A DNA stretch of 64,000 nt from a virus: positions 32,207 to 96,206 of IMG/VR virus record IMGVR_UViG_3300021479_000010, one strand, 5' to 3'. The position numbers and the translations under genes are program-made. The first letter of the stretch is position 1, and every line of letters starts with the position of its first letter. Shown in pieces: positions 30,380-38,429 of the stretch. The notes below the pieces were generated by a model that saw nothing but the letters and a program-made list of their open reading frames with translations, searched no databases and had not been told where the DNA came from.

Positions 30380-30564
30380 TGCGCCAAATTGGTGCTTACA
30401 CAATAATAGAAGATGGTGAGGAGAAATTCTACACCATCCTCGATTGTGAATGCCACTTACAAGTAATGGTTGGAATGTTCTTCGAAGAAGACCTTCCTTG
30501 CCCACTCCACGAAGAATATAGATATTTCTACGATTTTAATGATGGAAAGCCGCATAGGAAATAA
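30379..30564 (+). CDS. small hypothetical protein
   Basis: 61 residues with D-C-E-C-H and P-C-P-L-H, a possible metal site; very acidic. Coupled upstream. Confidence 0.6.
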   Translation: MRQIGAYTIIEDGEEKFYTILDCECHLQVMVGMFFEEDLPCPLHEEYRYFYDFNDGKPHRK

Positions 30565-30565
30565 T

Positions 30566-30781
30566 ATGACTACGAATAGATTGATTCCGCCAACTGTACA
30601 AGAAACCACCACTGGGGGAGTTTACCCCGCCCCGCAGCCACAGCATGTTTGTCCGGCTTGCGGATATTGCCCGTGCTGCGGACGTGGGTACGGATTTCAG
30701 CCGCCATATTATGTTCCCCAACCGCACTATGTTCCTCCGACAATGCCGTACTACAGATATCCGTGGACAGTAACCTGCTAA
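30566..30781 (+). CDS. Pro/Tyr-rich protein with Cys cluster
   Basis: 71 residues from ATG at 30566. C-P-A-C-G-Y-C-P-C-C-G-R-G-Y-G-F forms a compact zinc-type cluster, followed by a P-P-Y-Y-V-P-Q-P-H-Y-V-P-P tail. No family recognised. Its end overlaps by four bases the end of a gene on the other strand. Confidence 0.6.
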   Translation: MTTNRLIPPTVQETTTGGVYPAPQPQHVCPACGYCPCCGRGYGFQPPYYVPQPHYVPPTMPYYRYPWTVTC

Positions 30782-30957
30782 ATCTTGTAACGAACCGTCT
30801 GCTGTTCTGAACCAAGCGGCCAGTTTTTAAGCCACTGCTTTCGAGATTCGCCGTAGTCAAAACGAGAAATGCTGACGGGAATGCCATCATCCGCTATAAG
30901 AATAACTGTATTTCCATCATTACTGATTACTTTGGATTTCATCGTTTCTTTTTCCAT
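30778..30957 (-). CDS. small minus-strand protein inside the virion module
   Basis: 59 residues from ATG at 30957 (M-E-K-E-T-M-K-S-K-V-I-S-N-D-G-N-T-V); an in-frame ATG at 30942 is also possible. It reads like a coding frame (D-Y-G-E-S-R-K-Q-W-L-K-N-W-P). It overlaps the end of the HNH gene by 38 bases on the same strand, so it is probably co-transcribed with it as a passenger. No family recognised. Confidence 0.5.
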   Translation of the reverse strand: MEKETMKSKVISNDGNTVILIADDGIPVSISRFDYGESRKQWLKNWPLGSEQQTVRYKI

Positions 30958-31465
30958 TATTGTTCTCCGGTAGATTTAATTTAGCAAATTCTCCAAAATA
31001 GTGTAAGGCCGCTCGATCATAAGCTTCCACGGCTTCCGCCTCGGTTTTGAATTGCCCTAAATTGATAGTCTTCTTGCTAACGGTTATGATGGCCCGCCAT
31101 CTTTTTTGATCCGAGCGCCAGCGGATACCTTTAAAAGTAGTCCCGATGGATGGCTGTCTCTTTTGGCGATTCTGCCCGTTAGTGACGTGCGTGGCGATTC
31201 TGAGATTATCGCGGGTATTGTTCAAACCATCGCCATCTTTGTGATCAACCTTAATTTTTGGATCGGCAACTCCTAAAATCAATCGATGCATGTGTTGCGT
31301 GGTTCGATTGGATTTAGGACCAACTGTGCGAATGGCGTAAACCGCGTACAGTAGACCTTTGCGCCAAGTTTCCTGCGCTTGCCATTTTCGGCCAGCAACA
31401 ATTTCATCATATTTATCATCATCTACTAAAGCAATATATCCCTTAGTTAATTTGATCTGCTTCAT
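30920..31465 (-). CDS. HNH-AP2 homing endonuclease
   Basis: 181 residues. M-H-R-L-I-L and V-D-H-K-D-G-D-G-L-N-N-T-R-D-N-L-R-I-A-T (HNH), then F-K-G-I-R-W-R, R-W-R-A-I-I-T and A-V-E-A-Y-D-R-A-A-L-H-Y-F-G-E-F-A (AP2). It is inserted against the reading direction between the terminase-side genes and the portal gene. Its own promoter (31475-31503) has consensus boxes and leaves a leader of at most a few bases. Confidence 0.9.
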   Translation of the reverse strand: MKQIKLTKGYIALVDDDKYDEIVAGRKWQAQETWRKGLLYAVYAIRTVGPKSNRTTQHMHRLILGVADPKIKVDHKDGDGLNNTRDNLRIATHVTNGQNRQKRQPSIGTTFKGIRWRSDQKRWRAIITVSKKTINLGQFKTEAEAVEAYDRAALHYFGEFAKLNLPENNNGKRNDEIQSNQ

Positions 31466-31474
31466 AATCTCTAT

Positions 31475-31503
31475 ATTATACGATCAAGATTGAGAATTGT
31501 CAA
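31475..31503 (-). promoter_or_regulatory. consensus promoter of the HNH gene
   Basis: TTGACA (31498-31503), exactly 17 bases, TATAAT (31475-31480), then nine bases to the ATG at 31465. The -35 box overlaps the start codon of the portal gene on the opposite strand. Confidence 0.85.
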
Positions 31504-33596
31504 TGGCCTTGTTGCAACATGACGGAAACGAACATAAAGTCCTAGAAGGGACAGACTTTACTTCGTCCGGAGAATTAAAGACTCGGGAAGATACCACCGC
31601 TCTCGTTGTGGGTTTTGCGGAAAAATCTGAAACGTGGATCGCAAGCAAGCAGTGGAATTTGATGTGGAGGGACGCAGATTTACTGTTCCAAGCGCCCCGT
31701 CCGATGTCTGTTGTAGAAAATACTTATGTACTAGAACCTAACGTGCAGAGGTTCACTGTTGCAAAAGTAGTTAACTCGGTGGTGCCTCAATTATATAAAG
31801 GTTTGTTCTTCGAAAATCCGCCGATGGTCCTCCGCCCACGTCCCGGAACTTCTCAGAAAATTACGGATGATAAAACTGTAATTATTTCGTATCTTCTCGA
31901 TGCTTGCCAATTTAAACGAGAGGTTAAATGGGGATTAGAGTGCCTCGCCCATCTCGGAACCGGCATTTGGAAGTGGGGAATCGAGCGAGTTGAAAAGGAA
32001 ATTCCCCGCAGAGTTAGCACGGACGTAAGTATTGATCCGGGTAAAGGCGCTCCGCCAGAGAAGATTAGCGCGGATGAACCGCCCAAGATCGAAACAGTTA
32101 AGAAGATTTGTTCTAAGCCTTTCTTCGAATTTCGTCCTATCCAGCGTGTTCTCGTAAGCCCCAATCTTAAAGTCGGCGATATTCGAGAATCCGATGAAGT
32201 TGCCGATGTCCGATATATGGATTTTTATCAGCTTCAGGATTTGAAGAAGGCTAATTCGGTTGATGGTAAACCGATGGAAGGTTGGACTTGGGACGAATAT
32301 TATAGTGATGAGAAACTGAAAGAACTGTGGAATCCGCCGGTCGAGGGATTCGAAACTCCAGGTCCTTTGCGCACAGATGTTCAAGCGCAAACAACTGGAG
32401 TTGTTCACCACGGAGAAGAAGATACTTTTGTAAATAGCGCGGACCCTCTCGCAAAGAAACTAGAAGTTCTAGAATATTGGACGAAACGCCGCAAAATTAT
32501 TGTTCTCAATCGCAAGAAGACCATCTTCAGCGGCGAAAATCCTTTTCGCAAGATTCCTTTCTTGTCGGCAAATTGGTGGAACCGCCCCAAAGCTTTCTAT
32601 GGCATGGGTATCGGGTTAACCGTAGGACAGAATCAGCGAGTTGACCAAGGCACAATCAACTCGATTCTAAAGGTTCTGAGTTTCGCGGTAAATCCCGCAT
32701 ACGTGCGCACGCGAGATTCCAATGCTCCGACGCAGATGATCCGGACCGGCATTGGGAAGATTATTACCGTTGACGGAATAGCCAGCGAAGCTTTTCATCT
32801 TTTAGAGACTCCGAAAGTTCCGCCGGATACATGGGCTGCGCTACAAAATTCAGAAGCGAACACGGAGTCTACAACTGGCGCGGATCAGTCATTAGTTCAG
32901 GGCTCAACTGCCGGGCCGCGTACCGGAATGGGGCGTTCTGCCGCTGGTGCGAATGCTCTTGCAAATGCTTCTGCGACTCGTCTTGACGGCCCTCTAGATA
33001 ATTTCATCGATCAAGTATTTACGCCGTTCCTGTATATTCTAGACGAACTCGTATTTTATTACATGTCCGACCAAGAAATTCAAGATATTCTTGGCGAGGA
33101 AAAAGGCAAAGATTACAGAACCGATCTCCAGCAATTCCACGATGGCAAAATAGAATTCGAAGTTTTGGCGAGTTCTAGCCTCGCAGCCAAGAGAACGATG
33201 GCCCAGAGCCTGACTCTAATTACTCAGTTCATGCAGAACCCCGGCTTTAATGAATACTTGGCCGATCTGGGTCTGTATATCGATTGGGAGACCATCTTCG
33301 ATATGTGGTTGATGGCCAGCGAATGGAAGAATGGCCAAGACATTATTAAACATCTTACTCCGGAAATGGAGCAGAGACGCCAAGCCAAATTGCAGCAACA
33401 ACAGCAAGGTCCGCTGCAAACGCAGATGGCGATTAACAATCAGAAGGCACAAGATAAGTCTGCTTTGGAAGATCAACGTTCCGCAAATAAGATCAAAAAT
33501 GACTTGGTTCGTTTTGCAACTCTACACTCCGCCGAATCAGAAGCCACCGAAGGCGAACCCGGTAATACCGGATTTGGCGATATTGAGGGCATGTAA
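31503..33596 (+). CDS. portal protein
   Basis: 697 residues from ATG at 31503 (TTG at 31497 is an alternative). Large size, position after the terminase and before the scaffold and capsid genes, and text such as W-N-R-P-K-A-F-Y-G-M-G-I-G-L-T-V-G-Q-N-Q fit podoviral portals. So do the late coiled-coil, Gln-rich C-terminus. The portal forms the packaging ring at one vertex. The start has only a weak ribosome site, possibly altered by the HNH insertion. Confidence 0.85.
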   Translation: MALLQHDGNEHKVLEGTDFTSSGELKTREDTTALVVGFAEKSETWIASKQWNLMWRDADLLFQAPRPMSVVENTYVLEPNVQRFTVAKVVNSVVPQLYKGLFFENPPMVLRPRPGTSQKITDDKTVIISYLLDACQFKREVKWGLECLAHLGTGIWKWGIERVEKEIPRRVSTDVSIDPGKGAPPEKISADEPPKIETVKKICSKPFFEFRPIQRVLVSPNLKVGDIRESDEVADVRYMDFYQLQDLKKANSVDGKPMEGWTWDEYYSDEKLKELWNPPVEGFETPGPLRTDVQAQTTGVVHHGEEDTFVNSADPLAKKLEVLEYWTKRRKIIVLNRKKTIFSGENPFRKIPFLSANWWNRPKAFYGMGIGLTVGQNQRVDQGTINSILKVLSFAVNPAYVRTRDSNAPTQMIRTGIGKIITVDGIASEAFHLLETPKVPPDTWAALQNSEANTESTTGADQSLVQGSTAGPRTGMGRSAAGANALANASATRLDGPLDNFIDQVFTPFLYILDELVFYYMSDQEIQDILGEEKGKDYRTDLQQFHDGKIEFEVLASSSLAAKRTMAQSLTLITQFMQNPGFNEYLADLGLYIDWETIFDMWLMASEWKNGQDIIKHLTPEMEQRRQAKLQQQQQGPLQTQMAINNQKAQDKSALEDQRSANKIKNDLVRFATLHSAESEATEGEPGNTGFGDIEGM

Positions 33597-34426
33597 TGGA
33601 CGAGATGTCGGGTAAAGATGGAACGTCCATAAGTGGATTTGTGCACGGCGGGGAGAATAAGCCACCCCGCGAATGCGGAAATTGCATTTGGATGGGAATG
33701 GAAAGCTGCGGGAATAATTTAGTAATTCTTGATCCGCAAGTTCCTAAGAATAAAGACGGACGCGGTATTGTAGATTCCGATGATTGTTGTAACTCCTTCC
33801 AGTCTAAAGGTAATGCGATTATCTATATTGTTCGCCACGGAGAAACGGAAGGTAATAAAAAGAAAGAGTTTCGTGGTTGGATAGATATTCCTTTAAATGA
33901 CCAAGGTATCTCCGAAGCGAAACTAGCTCGCAAGTTTCTAGAAGATAAAGGTATTAAAGAAGTATTCTGCTCCGATCTTGGGCGAGCTGTGCACACGGCT
34001 AAGCTAGTAATGCCGAGTAAAAATCCAGAGCACGATAATAATATGCGACCTTGGGATGTAGGTATTTTCTCAGGCAAGTCTCGCGATATTTATCAATCCT
34101 CTCTTAATAAATACATAGATAATCCGGATACACCAATTCCAGACGGAGAATCATTAAGAGAGTTCGCCGAGCGAAATCGTAAAGCTCTTGAGAAATATAT
34201 TAAGATTGCAAAGAAAGAAGGGCCAATTCTATTGGCCGTACACTCTAGTAACTGTATTCAAGCAGAAAAATTGATAGAAGGCAAAGATGAGTTAGGCCGC
34301 CCCGAAGATGTAGATCGAGTTTTGCCGGGCGGAGTAATGTGTATTCTAGACGAAGGTGAAGCCGGTCTTAAGATAGAAGTAGTTTTTGGTGATAGCCCCG
34401 AAAAAGAAGCAAATTACGGAAGTTAA
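33596..34426 (+). CDS. histidine phosphatase with N-terminal Cys domain
   Basis: 276 residues. Residues 24-70 carry C-G-N-C...S-C-G...D-C-C, a probable zinc module. From about 75 on it is a phosphoglycerate-mutase-type phosphatase: V-R-H-G-E-T-E (R80-H81-G82), S-D-L-G-R-A-V-H-T-A (R130), G-E-S-L-R-E-F and A-V-H-S-S-N (H216). It lies between portal and scaffold, both coupled by overlaps. Substrate unknown: nucleotide, sugar phosphate or phosphoprotein. Confidence 0.85.
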   Translation: MDEMSGKDGTSISGFVHGGENKPPRECGNCIWMGMESCGNNLVILDPQVPKNKDGRGIVDSDDCCNSFQSKGNAIIYIVRHGETEGNKKKEFRGWIDIPLNDQGISEAKLARKFLEDKGIKEVFCSDLGRAVHTAKLVMPSKNPEHDNNMRPWDVGIFSGKSRDIYQSSLNKYIDNPDTPIPDGESLREFAERNRKALEKYIKIAKKEGPILLAVHSSNCIQAEKLIEGKDELGRPEDVDRVLPGGVMCILDEGEAGLKIEVVFGDSPEKEANYGS

Positions 34427-34430
34427 TGAC

Positions 34431-34739
34431 ATGAGACCATCCAGTGAATACCAAATCTCCGATGTAGAACGCGGACATTTAATCGCTCTTGGACAGCTGC
34501 CCGGATTCCAAGTCCTTATTAACATTTGTGAATCCGAAGTCGAACAGTTCAAGGTCGATATGATCAATGCCGATCCTACGAAGATCGAAGACGTTCGTAG
34601 CAAGCATAATCTGGCTTTGGCCGCCGCGACATTCTGGAAGCGAGTTGCAAAGCGCATCAACCACGAACAGGCAGTTTTCGGATCACAAAGCCGCGCAAAT
34701 GATATTGTGCCCGATGTAACCGAAAGTATGTTTTCTTAA
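34431..34739 (+). CDS. small hypothetical protein, helical
   Basis: 102 residues from ATG at 34431. S-D-V-E-R-G-H-L-I-A-L-G-Q-L-P-G-F-Q-V-L and a central helix are typical of short proteins placed between portal and scaffold genes in many phages. Role unknown. Confidence 0.65.
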   Translation: MRPSSEYQISDVERGHLIALGQLPGFQVLINICESEVEQFKVDMINADPTKIEDVRSKHNLALAAATFWKRVAKRINHEQAVFGSQSRANDIVPDVTESMFS

Positions 34740-34769
34740 GACCCTAATACAAACCTTATAAGGATAATT
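34738..34769 (+). promoter_or_regulatory. recurrent leader AAGACCCT..ACCTTA..AGGA
   Basis: Leader before the scaffold gene, including the self-complementary CCTTATAAGG. Closely similar leaders precede the genes at 42950 and 43091. Confidence 0.55.
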
Positions 34770-35639
34770 ATGTCAGACGAAACTCCAGTTGTTCCAGTTG
34801 CGGACCCCGCACCGGTTGTCGAAGCACCCAAAGAATTCATTTTCCAATACCAGCCTAAGGATGAAGAAGGTAAGCCTCTCGGAGCCCCTCAGGTTATCAA
34901 AGCAACTAACCCAGAAGAAGCGCTAGAGAAGATGGCCGCGCAGAATTCCGAGCTGGTGAAGCTGAATCGAAAACTGAACAAGGATATCCGACTGGGTAAT
35001 ATCGTTCAGGACGAAATTCCAGCAGATGCTCCTCGATTCAATAGTGCTCAATACGATTTTAATCCCAAGCCCTTGACTGCCGAAGATAGATTACAACTTA
35101 CACAGGATTTGAACGATCCCGAGAAGTGCGATTCGGCTATGGACAGATTGATTTCTGCTAGGATCGGCGATCCGGAAGCAATTCGTCAGACTCTTAGGCA
35201 AACTCGACAAGAGATCGCGACTATGCACGCTTTGGCGCAAGCCGAGGCTTTTGTAAAGAGTACTCCTGAATATTATGGTTGCGAAGAAAATAAACAAACG
35301 TTGGGATCGTGGATGATCAAGAATAATCTTGATCCTATCTTGAAAAATTTCAAATTAGCTTTTACAACATTGGGACCGCAAGGCGCAAATATCCTGAAAG
35401 AACGTCCGGTTCCGGAAGCACCGAAACCCGCTCCTGTGGTGGAACCACAGTCTGAACCCGCTCCGGTAGTAGTCGCCCCGCGCCCCGTAAGTTCTGGACT
35501 GACGCGGACAAATTCTTCGGATGCCGGAACCCCTATGAAAACCGGATACAGCGCCGCAGAAATTGAGAAAATGTCCGGTGAGGAATATAAACAGAAAGTT
35601 TTGATTCCTCAATTCCGTAGTCAACGCCAGCGTGCGTAA
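34770..35639 (+). CDS. scaffold-like protein
   Basis: 289 residues. Pro/Val/Ala-rich ends (P-V-V-P-V-A-D-P-A-P-V-V, P-A-P-V-V-E-P) around a helical middle with coiled-coil potential (A-L-E-K-M-A-A-Q-N-S-E-L-V-K-L). Two genes upstream of the capsid gene, as usual for prohead scaffolds. It should be absent from mature virions. Confidence 0.7.
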   Translation: MSDETPVVPVADPAPVVEAPKEFIFQYQPKDEEGKPLGAPQVIKATNPEEALEKMAAQNSELVKLNRKLNKDIRLGNIVQDEIPADAPRFNSAQYDFNPKPLTAEDRLQLTQDLNDPEKCDSAMDRLISARIGDPEAIRQTLRQTRQEIATMHALAQAEAFVKSTPEYYGCEENKQTLGSWMIKNNLDPILKNFKLAFTTLGPQGANILKERPVPEAPKPAPVVEPQSEPAPVVVAPRPVSSGLTRTNSSDAGTPMKTGYSAAEIEKMSGEEYKQKVLIPQFRSQRQRA

Positions 35640-36049
35640 TGCGAATCCGGCGGTACGATTCCCACGATTTTGATGATGTTGATTATCTCCAACGGGACTT
35701 CTATAAATTCCCGGCAACCAGAGAAGAATTGCGGGGCAAGTTAGAACACCCCGCATGGGTTGTAGAAGAAGACGGCGGTGTCATTGGAGCGGCAGTAACT
35801 TGTCCAGAAGCGGACAGAATATTGCTATGGGCAATCAACGTCGCACCGAGTTATCGCAATATGGGTATCGGTTCGAAGCTTCTACAAACCGTTATTGAAT
35901 TTTATCACGATACTATTTTATATCTCTATGTCGAGCCCGGCAATCCTGCGAGGAAATTGTATTACCGACACGGCTTCCGCGCCTCGCAATTATTGAAAGA
36001 TCATTTCGGAAAAGGCTTCGACACAATAGAGATGTATAAGCTCTGTTAG
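35639..36049 (+). CDS. GNAT-family N-acetyltransferase
   Basis: 136 residues. The acetyl-CoA loop is in A-P-S-Y-R-N-M-G-I-G-S-K-L-L (the Q/RxxGxG/A motif). The typical end is V-E-P-G-N-P-A-R-K-L-Y-Y-R-H-G-F. ATG overlaps the scaffold stop. It contains an exact inverted repeat copy (35800-35817) read as C-P-E-A-D-R. It may acetylate a virion or host protein; placed next to the capsid gene. Confidence 0.8.
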   Translation: MRIRRYDSHDFDDVDYLQRDFYKFPATREELRGKLEHPAWVVEEDGGVIGAAVTCPEADRILLWAINVAPSYRNMGIGSKLLQTVIEFYHDTILYLYVEPGNPARKLYYRHGFRASQLLKDHFGKGFDTIEMYKLC

Positions 36050-36111
36050 GTTCATAATAATAAACACTAACGGGTTTAACGTTAATTAAAATGAACCTTA
36101 TATTAGGTGAA

Positions 36112-36129
36112 TAGTCCACAAATGGACAT
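36112..36129. repeat. dispersed inverted repeat, exact
   Basis: TAGTCC-ACAAAT-GGACAT, intergenic, overlapping a possible -10 box (CATAAT, 36127-36132) in the capsid leader. Confidence 0.7.
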
Positions 36130-36167
36130 AATACCTGATATATTAGGCTACCCCGCAAATTTGCCGA

Positions 36168-36185
36168 GAGAATCGGATTATTCTC
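36168..36185 (+). ncRNA. CGGATT-loop hairpin 1
   Basis: GAGAAT-CGGATT-ATTCTC: a perfect six-base stem with loop CGGATT in the capsid leader. Confidence 0.6.
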
Positions 36186-36243
36186 AAAGCCCCAACGCAT
36201 GTGAGGGATTCACCTTGGTCAACTCTTGACTGAGGACAGCACA

Positions 36244-36261
36244 ACGAGTCGGATTACTCGT
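36244..36261 (+). ncRNA. CGGATT-loop hairpin 2
   Basis: ACGAGT-CGGATT-ACTCGT: same loop and closing U-A pair, unrelated stem sequence, 43 bases before the capsid ATG. Confidence 0.65.
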
Positions 36262-36303
36262 CTAGGCTGCCGCGCATAAGAGTATTCCAATTACAGGTGA
36301 AAT

Positions 36304-37347
36304 ATGGCTTTTTCTCCGGCTGGCAATAACCAGTCAAATCTTCCGCAGAGTACTGTGCGATATTACGACAAAAAGTTCCGCGAGAACTTGAAAGCACAGA
36401 CCCCCTTCGTCGCTTGCTCCGAGCGTTTGGACCTCCCGATGAAGAGTGGTAACCAGTACAACCTCTATATGTACGTTCCGTTGGCCGCGAATACCTCGCA
36501 GACCACGGAAGGTACGGTTGGCAGCTCAATCACAGTTAGCGTCCTGAATACCTCGGCTACGATTGGTGAGTATGCGGATTACGCGAACTTCTCCAGTCTG
36601 TCTTTGGCGACTGCCATCGACAACACGGTCGAGAACGTCGCTCGCGAAATGGCGTATCGCCTCGGCGAGTCGCTTTCCGCGCTGGTTCGTGCGACGGCAG
36701 ATGGTGCGAACTCGGTTGACTCGTCTGTCCTGACGAAGCTCGCCGCGACTTCGACCACGAGCTTTACCACTCTGTCCTTGACCTACATCCGCAACGCCGT
36801 CCAGAGCTTGGCCGGTCGTTCGGTGCGGCCCTTCGATGAAGCGAGCAAGAACTTCGCAGGCGTCATCCATCCCTTCACCCTTGGCGATGTGTTGGCGGAC
36901 AACTCGAACGACTCGCCAATCGATATCCTGAAGCGGACCCCGCAGGGTTATGCGCGGTTGGATGAAATCATCTCAACCGACCTGACCGAAGTCATCGAAA
37001 TCCCGACTTCCGGCGTGAGCTTCTTCCAGTCCAACCTCGTCACGACCAGCTCGAACTACAATCCGGGCACGGGCGCAGTGACTGGCTTGACGGCGCTCCG
37101 CACGTACATTTTTGGCCGGGACGGCATTTTCTCGATCAATCTTGGTGCGATGGGCGACACGGGCTACGGCGATGGCGAATGGCGCAATATTAAATGCAAC
37201 ATTGTGCAAAATGCCGAGCCGTCTGTGGCTGACCCGTCTGGCCTAATTCCTGGTTGGACGAGCTATCGTGTTCATTTTACAACTAGTTTGGGGCCGGATA
37301 CTACGATCCGCATAAGAGAAATAGACGCCGCGTCGGCCATCTCCTAA
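36304..37347 (+). CDS. major capsid protein, N4-gp56 type
   Basis: 347 residues. T-V-R-Y-Y-D-K-K-F-R-E-N-L-K-A-Q-T-P-F, K-S-G-N-Q-Y-N-L-Y-M-Y-V-P-L and T-I-G-E-Y-A-D-Y-A are hallmarks of the N4-gp56 capsid family (HK97 fold). AGGTGAAAT precedes the ATG. Its codons are strongly biased to G/C endings (AAC, ACC, GGC, GTC) compared with neighbours, as expected for the most abundant protein. It ends with G-A-T-like weak hairpin CTCTTT/AAAGAG at 37348-37366. Confidence 0.9.
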   Translation: MAFSPAGNNQSNLPQSTVRYYDKKFRENLKAQTPFVACSERLDLPMKSGNQYNLYMYVPLAANTSQTTEGTVGSSITVSVLNTSATIGEYADYANFSSLSLATAIDNTVENVAREMAYRLGESLSALVRATADGANSVDSSVLTKLAATSTTSFTTLSLTYIRNAVQSLAGRSVRPFDEASKNFAGVIHPFTLGDVLADNSNDSPIDILKRTPQGYARLDEIISTDLTEVIEIPTSGVSFFQSNLVTTSSNYNPGTGAVTGLTALRTYIFGRDGIFSINLGAMGDTGYGDGEWRNIKCNIVQNAEPSVADPSGLIPGWTSYRVHFTTSLGPDTTIRIREIDAASAIS

Positions 37348-37375
37348 CTCTTTGATTTTAAAAGAGATCGAGTTG

Positions 37376-37403
37376 TTGACAAAGTGTTTATTTCTGGTAT
37401 AAT
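37376..37403 (+). promoter_or_regulatory. strong promoter of the endonuclease VII-like gene
   Basis: TTGACA (37376-37381), 16 bases, TATAAT (37398-37403), right after the capsid gene. Confidence 0.8.
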
Positions 37404-37439
37404 GTTTGTAGCTGGTTGACACTGGTTACAAATCGAGGA

Positions 37440-37489
37440 GGGCGGGTGCCTTACCACTCGCCCAAATCGGTTCCCTGTAAGGAGGGAAT
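37440..37489 (+). promoter_or_regulatory. double hairpin leader hiding the ribosome site
   Basis: Hairpin 1: GGGCGGGTG / CACTCGCCC-type nine-base stem (37440-37463). Hairpin 2: TTCCCT / AGGGAA (37471-37488) whose loop and 3' arm contain the AAGGAGG of the next gene, so translation may be held down. Confidence 0.6.
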
Positions 37490-38209
37490 ATGATAGGCGA
37501 AAAGCATTTCAGATACGAATTCCTGATGTTTGCATGGATTGAAAATCAACAGAAATATTATTTGTGTGTTTGCGATTGTGGCGCATTGCGCATTCTTCGC
37601 GGAGCTTCCGTAAAGAATGGCAATCAAAAAAGCTGTGGCTGCCTTCGAAGAGAGAAAGCAAAAGAAAGCATTATCGCGAGAAATGCCGCCCAAGCGGGGC
37701 AGCCGCGATCTGCAAAAGGAAAACTTGCTTCTCAGGCAGCTTGCAAGAAAATGAATGAAGTACGGCATAATCAAGCCAAACACATATTATCTAATGTCGA
37801 TTCCGCTGCCTTAACTGGTGATTGTAATGTTTGTGGTCGTGTTCCTGTCAAAGTAATGAAGCACAGGAACAATAAATGGCAATACATCAGAGATCAGTAT
37901 TTATGTTGGGTCGGTACGCGGAATAGAGTCGAACAGGGCGAACCCGCCAAAGTTTCATATCCCAATCAAGCACTCGAAATGTGGGATAAACAAGAAAATA
38001 ATTGTGCGCTATGCGGCGGTCCTATGGTGCGTGCGGGCAATTCTTGGGATGGTGCGACATTAGATCACTGTCATTCCAATGGGTTTATACGAGGTTTTAT
38101 CCACCAAGGCTGCAATAAAGGGTTAGGTCATTTCTTGGACGATCCCGAAGCTTTGCGTAAAGCCGCCGCATATATCGAACGAGCACGCGGCCTCTTGACA
38201 AATTCCTAA
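37490..38209 (+). CDS. HNH endonuclease, recombination endonuclease VII type
   Basis: 239 residues. N-terminal module with Y-L-C-V-C-D-C-G and Q-K-S-C-G-C-L shared with 1759-2274 and 57423-57932. The C-terminal nuclease is C-A-L-C-G-G...L-D-H-C-H-S-N-G-F-I-R-G-F-I-H-Q-G-C-N-K-G-L-G, the zinc-binding HNH of T4 gp49-like enzymes. T4 gp49 resolves branched DNA before packaging. Here the fused module, private promoter and structured leader suggest a mobile gene, though a resolvase role is possible. Confidence 0.85.
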   Translation: MIGEKHFRYEFLMFAWIENQQKYYLCVCDCGALRILRGASVKNGNQKSCGCLRREKAKESIIARNAAQAGQPRSAKGKLASQAACKKMNEVRHNQAKHILSNVDSAALTGDCNVCGRVPVKVMKHRNNKWQYIRDQYLCWVGTRNRVEQGEPAKVSYPNQALEMWDKQENNCALCGGPMVRAGNSWDGATLDHCHSNGFIRGFIHQGCNKGLGHFLDDPEALRKAAAYIERARGLLTNS

Positions 38210-38223
38210 TTGTAGCGTATCAT
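38195..38223 (+). promoter_or_regulatory. promoter before the tRNA
   Basis: TTGACA (38195-38200), 17 bases, TATCAT (38218-38223). The -35 lies in the last codons of the nuclease gene; the tRNA begins 19 bases after the -10. Confidence 0.7.
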
Positions 38224-38241
38224 AATAATTGCGGGGTTTTA

Positions 38242-38317
38242 GGGTCGGAAGCCAAACGGTGAGGCGACGGTCTGTGGCACCGTTCTTTAGCAGGTTCGAC
38301 TCCTGCCCTTCCCTCCA
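38242..38317 (+). tRNA. tRNA-His (GTG), atypical acceptor stem
   Basis: 76 bases fold as a cloverleaf. D arm GCC...GGC with GGT in the loop. Anticodon stem ACGGT/ACCGT with loop CTGTGGC (anticodon GTG). T arm GCAGG-TTCGACT-CCTGC. 3' CCA is encoded. The acceptor pairs GGGTCGG with CCTTCCC, leaving two central mismatches. The discriminator is T rather than the C expected for tRNA-His, though A at 38241 could pair with it like the -1 base. It could be a functional divergent tRNA or a decaying one. Confidence 0.75.
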
Positions 38318-38429
38318 AAGTTGCGCGGCGGGTTTCACCCGTGTCCGGATTATTAGCGAATTGCCGGGCAGACCTTTGCCGCCTTAAGAGCGTGGAATAA
38401 GCCGCGCAGAATCATCGAGTTGTGACATT

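Larger units (their letters stand above)
36050..36303 (+). promoter_or_regulatory. leader of the major capsid gene
   Basis: 254 bases without a gene. It contains AGGTTCAT...ATGAACCT (8-base inverted repeat spanning about 50 bases) and two copies of TATATTAGG. It also contains an exact GTCC-N6-GGAC repeat (36112-36129) next to CATAAT, and two hairpins with loop CGGATT (36168-36185, 36244-36261). It is probably the promoter and leader of the capsid transcript; the -35 box is not clear. Confidence 0.6.

Noticed and set aside
37348-37366. Terminator after the capsid gene
   Set aside because: CTCTTT/AAAGAG is only six weak pairs with no T-run; I mention it under the capsid gene but would not call it a terminator.
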